Source of the DNA: Clitoria ternatea
Lineage: Eukaryota > Streptophyta > Magnoliopsida > Fabales > Fabaceae
Direction: 5' to 3'
Length of the DNA stretch: 64,000 bases
Assembly (NCBI GenBank): GCA_037962975.1
Contig: CM075669.1
Span: forward strand, 117,196,501 to 117,260,500
Shown: positions 34,797 through 46,723 of the stretch, piece by piece
Layout: the number at the start of each line of letters is the position of its first letter
Numbering within the stretch: the first letter of the stretch is position 1
Position numbers and translations under genes: made by a program
Notes under the pieces: model-generated
What the model saw: the letters and a program-made list of their open reading frames with translations, nothing else
Told to the model about the DNA's origin: nothing
The model's database searches: none

Positions 34797-37700
34797 ATTT
34801 TAAAATGAGAGAATTAATTACCGGAATAAATATTAGAAATTGGTATATGGAGTATTTAATGTCCCAAACTATTGAGATTAATTAAATTGATAATTTTGGA
34901 AATTTTTGGTAATTTTTAGAGACCGGTTAAGCTGAAATTAAGCCCGGTTGAAATATGGGTGTCGGACCAAGTATCTCGGAATGAGACGATATTGGTCAGG
35001 GCTGTAGAGAATAATATTGGGAATCCGAATATGTATTTGGAATAATTTTCAGACGATGTTCTGAGCCCGAACGGAGAACCTGTTGGTTATAAAACGATGA
35101 AGTTTTAATGAATTGGATTAAAAGAAAAATTGAAAATCCTATTTTTCCCTCTCTATTCACGTAGGCGTGCTGAAGGTGTGAACATTTCACTTACACTTCA
35201 TTTTTCTTCTTCTCTTCATTATCATCTTCTCCATTCTTTTCCTTTCCTCCTCCAAACCCTAACACATTGAGTTCATCTTCCACATCTCCTTCCCATTTTC
35301 GTTGGTGGAGCTTGAAGGAGGCTTGTGAGCTGCTGTTCTTCCACCTTCTCTTCCTCATTTTCATTGGTGTTCTCCTCCCTCCTTGAACCCATTTTCGTTT
35401 TTGGGCTTTGAGGTAAGTATATCCATTTTTGCTAAGGTTTTGGTTATGGGTATATGGTATTTATGAGTTTGGAAGCCATGCATGTGTATGAATGTTTTGA
35501 GGAGAGCATTTAATGCAAAAGTTTAATGTGGGTTTTGTATGAGAATGAGGTCTCTTTGAGAAGTAATGAAGTGGATGTAATTACGGTTGGAAGGAGAAGA
35601 ATATTTATGATGGTTGTTGGAAATTTTATGGAACCCTAACTTCATAAATTTGGGGGAAAATGTATAATGGAGGTTGATGAACATTTATTGTTGGTAATAA
35701 ATGTGAGTTATGATGCATAAGGGTCAATGGTGGTGGTATTTGGTTGATGGAAGTCATTAATGGGGAAACCCATGAAAGGTTGGTTGTTGAATGCATAATA
35801 ATAATGGGTAGCACCTAACCCATAGTGGTTATGGTGGATAAAATGAAATAAAAGAGTCTTGAGAGTTATAATAATAAAAACAGCAAGTATTTATTGATAT
35901 ATAAGTATTTGAATCTTAATGAGTAAGTAGAAAATTGATTGTATAATGTATTGTGATGTAGAAAGTGACCCCATTGACGAAGCGGGACCATCGAACCGCG
36001 TTGATCACTACTTCACTTGAGGTAGGAGGGGGTAACTTTTCTAAATGCATGATTTCATCCATTGGTGATGTGGAAATATGTATATGTGATTATGTTAATA
36101 ATTGTTTGAATGGATGATATGATATGTGTGATTTGAATGCATTTAGAATGATGATTGTTATGTGGCATTGTGGTTGGGATAATATTAATGATGTGATGAT
36201 ACCATATTAATGAAGTAGGATGATGGTTTGAAACCATATGTGAATTGAGAATTGTGATGTGAATATCCCAAATATATGTGTATGAGTTATGGAATGTGTG
36301 TGCCACTAACTATTGATGAGAATAAGTTCAAAAGAGAATTGGGATTGGATAAGAATGATGAGAATATTGAAATCCACTAAGTGGTGATGGTGAATGATTG
36401 AATGTGGAGTGGCATCTAGGATGCATAGTGTGAGGATGCACTTGATTTGCATTTGCATTACATCCATGGCATATCATAGCTGTCTATGTGGAATATTAGG
36501 GGGTTCCACTAGGCGGGCCCAGTGGGAGGGCGGCTTAGTGCACGAGCGTATTGTGACTTTCCCCTGTGACTCGGTGTATGAGTCACGAAGCTGTCCATAG
36601 TTTGGTGACGAGGCACCCTATGTGGCAGGCCCAGTGGGCGGGCGGCTTTATTGGTGAGCGAGTTTACCTCGGTGTCCGACGGGGCACGGCTCTCTCGATG
36701 TGTGTTCGGGAGGGGCCCGTAGCACTTGTGGTAGTTGAGGCCACGCTATTGATCCGCAAGTCACAGGGTGACTAGTGCTACAGATGGGCGATAGCGGTTT
36801 GGTACCAGTAAAATTATGAAAATGTGAGCATGCTTAAAATGAGATATATGTGTACATAATTTTTCTACTGCAGTAGGGGCATAGTAGCACACCTATGCTT
36901 GTCCCATAATTGATTTAATGATATATTTTCCTACAGCCGGATCCGCATTGTTTGATAAGAAATTCTTGTGCATATGCATTAGCTTTAAGAGCATTTGTAT
37001 ATAGCTGGAGATATGCCTAGGTGAAAGCCCTTGGTGGCAACGGATGAATGAGAATTGAAAGGGGAAAGAGTTGAATACTAACCCGATGTGTGTGTTTAGC
37101 AATCCAAATGATTGATATTGTAAATGTATACTTGAAATTATAAGATGTATTGTGTATAATGTATGATGTGGTGTAATGATTGCTAATTGTGCAAGTATAC
37201 ATGTATTTCATCATAATGTATGACTTTCATTCATTTGGATTATGTTACTCACCTCCTCGTTGCCATTTTTAAAGTTGATGTAGGTATGACTTAAATCCTA
37301 TAACTTTTGGAGGCCGAGTATGAAGAAGGTAAAATATGGATAGGAATGCGTAAGCCTTGGCCGGCATGAAATCTGTTTTGTAGAGTATATGAGGTTTATA
37401 TACTCAATTTTGTGATGTTGATAATTTTGGAGGTCATGGGAGAAAATTGGACATGTTTGTGTAATGACAATTTTCATTCATGACCCAAAAGTTGTAAAGA
37501 ATGAATCTTGATACTTGTCCTTGACTAATGAATGTATGCTGTGATTTTATGTCATGCTTTGGAGTTGTGAAATGATGTTGGATCCAAATGTATGTAGGGA
37601 GTGTATGTGGCATAATGTTGAATTTGGATCATATGCATGAATTAATCTTAGCATGATGATGTTGTTGGTATTTAATTATATGAAAGAATCATGTAGTCTT

Positions 37701-38739
37701 GTATTGTAACATTACATGAATTTGGTGCATGCATAATATGGTGAAATATGGTCCTAGGTTAGGCTAAATAGAAGGAGTTAATTTTTATAAGCTAATTCCA
37801 AGAGAATCCTCGTTTTTGCTAAGTTTCTGTAGAACTCGCTCAAGCGAGTGACAACCTCGCTCGAGCGGGATTGGTGTGGACTGTGGAATTCGTTTCTGCC
37901 CCAAAGTCGCTCAAGCGGACGTGCAATTCACCCAAGCGAGATTGCCACAGAATCAGTGTTTTGATTCTGGACAATTTTCGCCCAGGCATGAAGGGCAGCG
38001 CTCAAGCGAGGGAGAAGGAGAATGGATTCTGGACGATTTTTGCCCAGGCGAGTGGTGCCTCGCCCAAGCGAAAATCGGCCAGAGAGTCCTCAACGTTTCT
38101 GGACCAATCTCGCTCAAGCGAGCCTTGGGCCGCTCAAGCGAGATCGACCCCTGATACTCCTTTCCTTTTTCGCTCAAGCGTCTCGCTTCCTTCGCTCAGG
38201 CATTCCTTCGTGTCTCGCTCAAGCGAGGCAGGGCTCGCTCAAGCGAGTTGAGCCCTGATACTTATTTCCCTCCCTCGCTCAAGGTCGCTCAGCGTTCGCC
38301 CAAGCGTGGGTACGCTGGCTCGCTCAAGCGACTTGAGTCACGCTTGAGCGAGTATGCCCCAGATTCTCATTTTGTTATTTTAAATTAAATTTTAAAATGT
38401 TATGCATCATTTCTTCTTTAGATATTATTTTAAAGGTATTGAGGAGTATATTTAGGCCTTCTAGATTATATAAATTGTATCCCATATTTTTATGAATGGA
38501 CTCCTCTTGAAAATCAATTAGCCACTAATTAAACCAAACTAAATAATTCTTCCGCTGATTTTGATTGAAAAATTTACATTTAGTTTCACCCTCTCATATC
38601 TTCATATATGGGAGTGGTTCATTTTAGATCCAGGGGTTTGGTGAAAAATACTTCACTACTTTAATTATTGAATTTATTAATATTTTCAAAGACGCGATAA
38701 ATTTTCCCCTATTTTATTTGGGGGGTTTGGGGCGTCACA
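34784..38739 (+). repeat. Element B 3' LTR (3956 bp)
   Basis: Colinear with 25984-29938, with one single-base length difference in the T run of CCTATTTTTCCC and about 50 substitutions. Position 10-12 reads CTG where the 5' LTR has CCG, creating the TGA that ends the gag-pol frame. Ends GGGCGTCACA, followed by TSD ATATG. Confidence 0.95.
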
Positions 38740-39268
38740 ATATGTGTGAGGTTGAGAGGGGGGAGTTGAACCCATATGCATCATGATGGCTAAGTAAAAG
38801 ATCGAAATTAATGAAATAGAACTCATGCATTGCATTATATTATCTGAGTGAAATTGTATTTGATTGTGACTGAATTATTACCTGTGTGTATAATGGTTAG
38901 TGGTGAGGGGGCGAGTAAAAAGTTATGTATCCAGGCACGATTGGATGAGACTGAGTAAGGATAGACAACTTAGAATAAACTAATTAGGGACCCTCATGAG
39001 AGAAAGAATCTTGTATGCAAACCTATCTGGATTGTATGGGAGGGATGTCAGTGATGACAACTCTCTAATTGTTGTGGAAGCAGAGACTCACCCTTACGCT
39101 ATTTTTCTAGACCTCTGATTGGACCATACATTTGACATCATAGAGATTAGCACAGATTTTACATCAAAGACCAGTCAGACTCTTCTTGGACTAAGGATTA
39201 TTAGGATAAATGTTTTCTTTCATATTTTGTATGGGAGCCTACGTGCCCCTAATTGTATATATGATGTA
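38740..39268 (+). mobile_element. X2 LTR, segment 2 of 3
   Basis: X2 between B and D. GAACCCATATGCATCATGA (38769) matches X1 at 18108, and GAGCCTACGTGCCCC (39236) matches X1 at 18512. It ends with D's TSD ATGTA (39264-39268). No coding sequence. Confidence 0.65.
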
Positions 39269-39462
39269 TGTCACACCTTGATTTTTCGGACTCGAATCTC
39301 GATATAATCAAGATAATTAAATAATAAAAATATGAGTAAACTTTTCACGTTCGAAATAATTTCAAAACACCACCAAGACTACATTAAGACTCGAACCACA
39401 AAAAACCAAACGGTGAGATTTGATAATCTATAACTGGATCGTTAAATAGTTGCACATAATGG

Positions 39463-39844
39463 TATACAAAATAACAGAGATTTCAGCGGAAGAAGAATGT
39501 GTATACCGAGCATACACTTAGTCCCATATAAGATTTATTACCTTTTGGTAAAAGCAAAATGTGGCATCCTTTTAACCATTGGACAATGTCTAATTTTACC
39601 CAATTTTTCCCTTTCTCTTCCTCACTTTCGGCAGCTTCACTCTCCCACTCACTGTTCTTTATTTTTTTTACTTCTTCTTCTTCCCTTGCAAGCCAAACCA
39701 AACCACCTCCTTCTTCTTCTATTTCTTTCCAAAAATTGAATTTAAGCATAGATTTGTGGAACATTTATGGGACATGGAGGCTTTGCTTGGGTCATCTCCT
39801 TCTCTCTCCTTCACCGTTTTCGTTGGGTATAAGCATGGACTTGA
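39463..39844 (+). repeat. D head segments P and Q (direct arm of an inverted, permuted repeat)
   Basis: P (39463-39530, TACAAAATAACAGAGATTTC...) is followed by Q (39532-39844, ATTTATTACCTTTTGG... to CATGGACTTGA). Both recur inverted at 54675-55054, but in the order Q then P when read on the minus strand. Q arms are above 90% identical by eye. Confidence 0.85.
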
Positions 39845-40861
39845 GGTAAGGGTTTCTTGCCTCTTTATTGTTCCATTTATGGTTCTTATGTTGATTAAGA
39901 TTGAAATATTAATGTTAAAAGTTATGGGTGTTGATGGAAAATGATGAACCCTAAGCTCGGATGACCTTGAGATGTGACTCTTGATTATGGTGTTGTGTTA
40001 GAAATGGATGTGGTTTATGGTTTGCATATGAATTTTAGAAATGGGTTGAAGTTGTTGATTGGGTGATTTTAGAGGAAAACCCTAGGTATGATAAATTGGG
40101 GGGTTTTGGCCAACTTGATGATTTTGATGATTATTAATGCTCTAGAATGAACTATGTAAAAGGAATGAATTTTAGGAATATTGGAATTGCTTTTGAGGAT
40201 GAGTACATGATATTCATTGTTGAGTATTGATATTTATGATGATAATGATAATAATGGATAAAAGGAATAAGATGAGTATTTGATGGGACCTTAGGTCATG
40301 ATATGTACCATTTGGAAATTGTTAAATTGATGATGGTTAAAGAAACTAAGATAGCTTATATTGAACTCTAAGTGACAATGATGATTTTGAAAGAATTGAG
40401 GTGACGGTTGAATGATTCATATGATGATTTGGAAGGCTTATGAAATAGAGGATACTATTTTGTTGTTGTTGGGTATATTTAACCCTTTGAGATCTAGGAA
40501 ATCTTGGTTTTGGGAAAGGGATTACCGAAACCTAATATGAGTATGAGGATAAGAGTTTAGATAAGTCTAGGACTTGATAGTGACTTTTATGAGATGATGC
40601 ATTATGATGGCTTATTAATGGCGTGTATATATGTGTTTGTTGATGGAATGGTATTCCGAACGATGGTGCGGAATGATTGAGGCAATTGCGTTGTAGTTCT
40701 TCTCTCGACGTAGGAGAGGAGTTTGCATTTCAAATTGCATGAGTGAATAATTGTTAATTATGTATATGTATGAACTCATGCACTACCTTGCCATGAATGT
40801 GTTAATTGTTGAATTGATGATGTAATGAATGATGGCTTGGCCTTTGTTGAATGTTATGGAA

Positions 40862-40866
<5 letters not shown>

Positions 40867-40895
<29 letters not shown>
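40867..40895. repeat. (TA)n microsatellite
   Basis: An uninterrupted TA run of 29 bp inside D. Confidence 0.95.
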
Positions 40896-40899
<4 letters not shown>

Positions 40900-41214
40900 T
40901 GATGATAAGTGTTGGGTTGTCCCTTTGTTGGACATGAATTATTTGTTAATGAAAATCTATGGGTAGCTAAATTACTTGAGTTATGGAGTAGTGGTTAAGA
41001 TAATTATGCACAATGATATGTATGGCTGTGATGAAAATTGGTTAGTTAAATGAATTAGAATTAAAAATGGAGAAGTATAACTTGTTTGATTAGGCCTCAC
41101 ATGCATGATGCAATGTATGAAAATGGTTAACTTAGGCCAATTTTACATTATGAGGATAATGGCATGTGTAAGGGGTGAAAAACTACGTTTTTGGGCGTAT
41201 GATGGTGATCTCAC

Positions 41215-41755
41215 TCAAGTAAGATGGATTCTCACTTAAGCGAGAGTCCCCTGTATCAGAGGGGTGGCCTCTGGGCCAATTTTACTCAGGCGAGCAGGAG
41301 CCTCGCTCAAGCGAGACGCGTGTGTAACAAGGGGTGCGCTACTGGATGAATCTCGCTCAAGCGGTCATGGTCACGCTTGAGCGAGCATGATGGAAAGATG
41401 ATTCTGGATGAATCTCGCTTAAGCGAGTGGTGAAGTAGGTGGAGTCTCTCTCAAGCGAGCGAGCAGGGGATCGATTCTGGAGTATTTTCGCCCGAGCGAG
41501 TAGCTAGCATTGGGAGCCTCGTTTAAGCGGACAAGTGAGGGGTTGGATACTGGAGTATTTCCACCCAAGCAAAGGTACCTTGCCCAAGCAAAAGGGATTA
41601 CGAATTCAGGATCTCGCCCAAGCGAGACTGGCCCGCTCAAGCAAGATCGGGGCCTGATGCTTAAACTCTTCTTACTCAAAGGCAAATTGGGCACGCTCAA
41701 GCGACCCATCTCAATCTTGCTCAAGCGAGTAAGGCCTCACTCAAGCGACTTGTCG
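41215..41755. repeat. CTCGCTCAAGCGAG-type inverted-repeat array in D
   Basis: About 18 units such as CTCGCTCAAGCGAG, CTCGCTTAAGCGAG, TCACGCTTGAGCGAG and degenerate TTGCTCAAGCGAG lie in 540 bp. The flanks match the flanks of the GTAATCGATTAC array in E. Confidence 0.88.
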
Positions 41756-42509
41756 AGGATGGAATTTTATTATATTTCCTCATTTTACTGATGTCAAATC
41801 CCTTCCTTTATACTATGAGATACTTGAGGGAATGTATATGGGGGATTTAAGGATGGCATGACATAGTGGTGATTGGAATTGATTAGTACAGTTGGGATGA
41901 ATTATTTATGATATATTTACCACCTAGAATGGAATAATGAAAGAATGATAATAAGAGTTTGATGATGGGGTTATGAGATATACCCTTGAGTGATTCTAAA
42001 GCCAATGAGAGAATAATTGAATGACATAGTATGATGCATTATAAATTGATAAATTAGAGAAAATATGATTTTGATTAATGATAGGTGATGAAGTTAATCT
42101 CTCCCTTGCATAAGGGATAATGTTCATTGAGGATGATTATTATTATTGATGAATTGTAAAATGCCATTGTATTTTATACAAGTGTAATCTTGTATGTGTG
42201 GTTTAAAATTGTCTTGATGAGTTGTTGCATTGCCACACTAGTTATGAAACAATGGTAATGATAAATGAAATGAAAATCCCCTAACTAATTATATGGTGGT
42301 ATTGATGAAAGCTTAATGAATGTTAATGATGATTTGGGATATTTATGATGCCATTGTGGTTGATTGCAAGTGTTGATTTGCATGTATAATAAATGATATA
42401 TTGAGATGAAAATGCCACGTATAAAACTTGAAAATAATGGCTAAAACCAACAAATGATAAAATCCACTAAGGTATGTATGGTGGTGTTGGTGATTATGAT
42501 GATGATGTT

Positions 42510-42910
42510 TGATGAATGGCATTTAGGATGCACAGTGTTAGAAATGCATTTGATTTGCATTGCTTTGCATCCATGGCATATCATAACCACTGATGTTGGA
42601 ACATTAAGGGAGTTCCCTTGGCCGACCCAGTGGGAGGGTGGCTTAGTGCACGAGCAATCTGTTATTTCCCCTGTGACTCGGTGTGTAAGTCACAAAGCCG
42701 CCTATGTATTGCTACGGGGAGCTACATGTGACCGACCCTTGTGGGGGGTGCCTCTTGATGAGCAGGTGACCCCGGTGGTCCTTTGGATCACAGCCGCCAT
42801 GAGATGAATCATGGCCAGCCCGCAACACCTTATATTGTTGATTACGTTGTTTACCGCGGTCATGGTGAAAATGGCCAGGTGTTGCATTATGGGCGATGCG
42901 ATTTAGTACC
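42510..42910 (+). other. Conserved GC-rich, hairpin-rich LTR block (D copy)
   Basis: Same order as in B: CATCCATGGCATATCATA, CCCAGTGGGAGGG, AGTGCACGAGC, then GTGACT...AGTCAC (42673-42693), then a second GC-rich part. The stem loses one pair relative to B (GTGACTC/AAGTCAC). Followed by CATTATGATATATGTGTACAC, as in B. Confidence 0.7.
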
Positions 42911-44803
42911 AATAAAAATATGGTGATTATGCATGCATTATGATATATGTGTACACATTATACTACTGTAGTAGGGGCATGGTATGTGATCATGCTTGAC
43001 CCATAATTATGTGTTTATTCCCACAGTTGGATCCACATTTGTTATCTATTCCATTGTGCATATGCATTAGCCCTAAGAGCATTTGCATATAGCATGGAGA
43101 TATGCCAGAATACGATGATGACTGAGATTGTGGTATGGTGTTGATGAGATGGGTAATTAATACCTAAAAGACCACATAAAAATAATAAATGATATGAATA
43201 CACGAAGTGGTATTGAATATGATGATATATGTGTAATGGCCCAACGGATGAAGGGCATGTTTATGTATGATTGATGTAACATCCCGATTTAATAATTAAT
43301 TGCCGAATGAAAATAAATCATTAAAATAATGATTGCTAAGTGGGGAAAATTATTTATTAATAATAATTGGTTTAATTAATTTAAGTTAAGAAAGCAAAGG
43401 CTGATTGATTATGGTTAGTTGTCAATAGCTGATTAGTTGTGACTATGTGCGTATGACACGTGTGGGGGGGGCTGTTGCTGTGGACGACTTCCCACCTCAC
43501 TCTTCCCTTCTCCGTGCATGCATATATGTGCTACTGGGCCACTTTATTTCTCATTTTTTCCCTTCAGACTTCTCTTCTTTCCGTTTCTCTTCTTCTCTTC
43601 TTCTCTCTTCACTCTCCTTCTCTTCTTCTTCTTTCTTCTCTGCTCTCTGTTCCCATGAGCTCGCAACAGTGGTGGCTGAGGAGCGAAGTCCTCCTTCCTT
43701 ACTCGACGAGCCAGAGAGGGTGAGGGTGTGCGTTCCTTCTGCATACAACCTGTCTCCTTCCACGTTGCTCCTTCCCTGTTCTTTCATTTCCCTTCGTCGA
43801 CTTCCCTCCTTCTTCCTCTCCTTGCTCGAAGCTGCCAAGTCTCCATGAAGATCGGCACTATGAGGAGCTTCAAGATGGTTGGAGTGTTCACAGCGTTGTG
43901 ATGGAGCTACTCCAGGGAGCGAACCGAGAGCTGGGTGCCTCAGAGGCTCGAATGGCCTCCCCCGTCCTTGTATGCAGATGCACTGAGAGTGACTCGGTGA
44001 TCTTCTAGAATAGAGTATCGTGTTGACCGACTGGAAGCTTCAGTCCAGGTAACGGGGGTATCTTCTATTTTAAATGCATGGGTTATGAACGGGTTCCGGG
44101 TGTCAATGGCTTGTTGATTCTGTGTCTGATCCTGTGTTTTGCTTGCATGATGAGTATATGGTACCCGAATGCATGACGAGTTGGTGTTGAGTGATGCATG
44201 TTTGATTCCGTCTGTGAAATGTATGTTAATAGCCTTGAGGATATTGCATGATCGTATGAAAAGAATGTGTTGCAGTGCGGTTGATGATTGCCGTGTAGTT
44301 AATGTGATGTGCAAGTTACTATAAGCTTGAAATGCTGACTGCATGTGTGAGAATGTGGATTTAGTGAATCTGTTAGTGTACAATACCGACTGCGTGTAAT
44401 GCACGTGTTGTTGAGTGTTGATAATGCCTAATGCCGATTGCATAAGATGTATGTGCTATTTGAGTTCTGATGATGTATAATGTCGACTGCATGTGATGCA
44501 TGTAATGCTGAGTGAATGGCCGTGTATATGAACTCTGTGTTGTGTGATGAATCCGCGTGTGGCGCATTGGATGCGTTTGTGCTTGGAGCACGTAGTGTGG
44601 GACACTACCATCGGTTATTTAAAAGCGTTGGACGCTGTGAAATCCTTTTGAGTGGGACTCAAGGTAGCCTTTGAGTGGGACTCGGGCTGCCTGTGAACAC
44701 CTCCGTTGGCGCTGAGAGCGTTGGTATCACCTTGTGGGCAAACGGTTGGGTACCTGTAAAACGGCCAAGCAGCTTGGAGCTAAATTGATAGCTGAGAGCT
44801 ATG

Positions 44804-44812
44804 TATAAAAAG
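44804..44812 (+). promoter_or_regulatory. Candidate TATA box of element C
   Basis: TATAAAAAG in the same context (GAGCTATG before, GCTG after) as TATAAAAG in A at 7196. The 3' LTR of C keeps it at about 51999-52007. Confidence 0.55.
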
Positions 44813-45779
44813 GCTGGGAGCCTACGTTGCAACATCAAAAATCGATTACACACAAATGCAGAACCGAGTGAAATAATCTGTGCATACGTACTGCTGATGT
44901 TGATTGGAATTTGACTATGCATGTGATGATGTTAATGAGATGATGAACGTATATAACCGAGTGAATTACTCTGTGTGCATATGCTGTCGATGCTGACTGA
45001 AATCTGTTCTATGAATATATATATATCAATGCTATTGAATGTTATGTGTGTATAGTCGAGTGATGACTGTTGGATTCTGATCGGGAATTGTTGAATGTGT
45101 GCGTTCTGATTCATTGGCATTATAATGTTATTAGTTGTTGTTATGTTGATGATATTGAAATGATATGTATATATGGCCGAGTGACAACTGGTGGATTCCG
45201 ATCGGTAAGGGTCTTATGTGCGTCCTTGTTAATTAGTATTGTTCTGACTTAATTTATTGCCATGTATAATTATGTATATATATATTGTTGCATAACTGTG
45301 GGACAATCCGAGTCAGTATCTATCATTTAATATTTAAGATGCTCACCCCTACACCATTTTTCAGTGTGTGCAGGTCAGACTCGGAAATGATGATAGGGCC
45401 TCAAGTCTGAGTGTGGTGCACTCTGACTGTTGAGTGCTCGTAATGCGTTTATTATGTTCAGTCGGTGTAGCCTTGTCCGGCTCTCATGTAAAATGACTAA
45501 GCATATTTATTTATAAAGATTGATTTGATAAGTATAGACATGGTGTCACTTGTACGGGTCTGTAAATAATAGTAAAGGTATAATGTTAAGTTAATGAGTA
45601 TTCCGAGTATATGGTTACATGTATATGGGTCGGTAGATTGGATTTATGGCAGATTTATATTTCTGGGAACATATATTCCTACGTATGTGCTTTATGCAGA
45701 TTTGATGCGTCTTCCGACTGGAATGTGTTGTTAAATGATTCGAGGGCTGCTGATGAGTGAAATAATATTAAGTTGATGG

Positions 45780-46335
45780 TTTCGAGTGAGGATTACTGGA
45801 TGGCTTTTCCGAGCGAATACGCTGAGTGATTCCGGGTAAAAAATATAGGTAAACCCGAGTGAGGAAGAGTTCGTATTCCCGAGTGAAAACCTTGAGCGAT
45901 CTTCTTCTGAGAAAGGAGTTAGTGTAGTGGTTTGGAATAGAATGGATCCTAAGTGTAGAATATTTATAACCCGAATGAATGATGTAAAATTCGAGTGAGT
46001 GAGGAGCGGTATCCCGAGTGGTTGAGTTTCGAACAAGTCCGAGTGGGACTTAACTACCTGATTTCCCGAGTGGATGGGGGAATGTATGTCGAATGGTGAA
46101 TGTGTAATGTGACCCGATTGTGTTAAGGATGGAATACGTCGAGTGATGCTTGATTGGGATATTTTCTGAGTGAAAAGAGTTCTGGATTCCGAGTGGCAGA
46201 GTTGGGGGAGTCACTTCCCGAGTGGTTTATACTTGTGACCTATATGATGAAATGAGGAGCTGTGTGGATTCCCGAGTGAAGTATGAGCGTGATGATTTAC
46301 CGGGTGAACATATGTTCCAAATCCGAGTGAGAAAT
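45780..46335 (+). repeat. CCGAGTG-rich segment of C LTR
   Basis: About ten exact CCGAGTG copies, often as (T/C)CCCGAGTG, plus near-matches (CGAATGA, CGAGCGA) lie in about 550 bp at irregular spacing, all on the plus strand. Same in the 3' LTR at about 52976-53527. Confidence 0.85.
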
Positions 46336-46369
46336 TACCTTGTACCTGTGTCCGCCCCAGCGAATTAGA

Positions 46370-46500
46370 CTTAGCTCCAGCGAGTGTGCGTGCATGGAAG
46401 GCTTCTGGGATGTTCGCTTAAGCGATTGGTACTTCGCCCGAGCGAGTGGGTTGTCTCGCTCAAGCGTCCTGGGTCTCGCTTGAGCGAGTCAGCGTTGTCT
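46370..46500. repeat. Short CGCTCAAGCG-type inverted-repeat cluster in C LTR
   Basis: Units TTCGCTTAAGCGAT, TCGCCCGAGCGAG, TCGCTCAAGCG and CTCGCTTGAGCGAG, shortly before U5, the position of the larger arrays in B and D. The 3' copy is at about 53562-53692. Confidence 0.8.
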
Positions 46501-46711
46501 TGGATTTCTCCCAGGCGCTGATGTGTTTCGCTGAACCGAATGGGTCGGTTCAAGCCTTGTCCCTTCCACTGATTGCTATACGTATGAATGTTCCTTTGTT
46601 TTCCCTTGCCTTCCTCTTTTTTTTCTATGCCGATTGTCCAGTGGCTGTTTTTGTGGAAAAATTTTCCCTGTTTTTGGGTTTATTATTTATTAAAATTAGG
46701 GTGTTACATTT

Positions 46712-46723
46712 TGGTATCTGAGC
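46712..46723 (+). promoter_or_regulatory. Primer binding site of C, one mismatch
   Basis: TGGTATCTGAGC, three bases after the LTR, where A and B have TGGTATCAGAGC. The single A-to-T change may be post-insertion, or may weaken priming. Confidence 0.85.

Larger units (their letters stand above)
25984..38739 (+). mobile_element. Element B: full-length chromodomain Ty3/gypsy retrotransposon (12,756 bp)
   Basis: LTRs 25984-29938 and 34784-38739 flank one gag-pol frame. TSD ATATG at 25979-25983 and 38740-38744. LTRs start TGTAACATCC and end GGGCGTCACA. Primer site and polypurine tract are present. About 50 LTR differences (near 1.3%) suggest roughly half a million years at 1.3e-8 per site per year. 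The frame is broken by one early TAG. Inserted into X2. Confidence 0.96.
39269..43274 (+). mobile_element. D: LTR-derived insertion, left part
   Basis: Starts TGTCACACCTTG after TSD ATGTA. Layout follows the B-type LTR: head, TATA-like CATATAAGAT (39526), CT-rich leader, GAGGTAAG (39844), ATG-rich stretch, inverted-repeat array (41215-41755), GC-rich block (42510-42910), CTACTGTAGTAG (42963), and TTGTGCATATGCATTAGCCC (43055). TAGGAGAGGAGTTTGC near 40711 also occurs in E near 62271. No gag or pol. With its right part (53906-55459) D totals about 5.6 kb; either a solo LTR or a rearranged LTR pair. C interrupts it at 43274. Confidence 0.8.
43275..46708 (+). repeat. Element C 5' LTR
   Basis: TGTAACATCCCGATTT... 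to ...TTAGGGTGTTACA. CT-rich leader 43555-43640; block shared with A at about 44540-44880 (GGCGCTGAGAGCGTTGGT); GATGCTCACCCCTACACC (45340); CCGAGTG-rich segment (45780-46335); small inverted-repeat cluster (46370-46500). The 133-aa frame at 43447-43848 (and its copy at 50646-51047) is CT-rich leader read as Ser/Leu and has no family match. Confidence 0.94.

Noticed and set aside
40867..40895. TA runs here and at 62154-62197 as a conserved element of D and E
   Set aside because: Similar position, but pure microsatellites expand independently; I do not claim function.
41215..41755. Possible CRISPR-like array (regular short palindromic repeats)
   Set aside because: Plant retrotransposon context, variable unit sequence, irregular spacing, no cas genes; the units are LTR inverted repeats.
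43447..43848. 133-codon open frame in the C LTR, with a copy at 50646-51047
   Set aside because: It lies in the CT-rich leader of an LTR and translates to low-complexity Ser/Leu/Phe; its conservation is that of the LTR pair, not of a protein.
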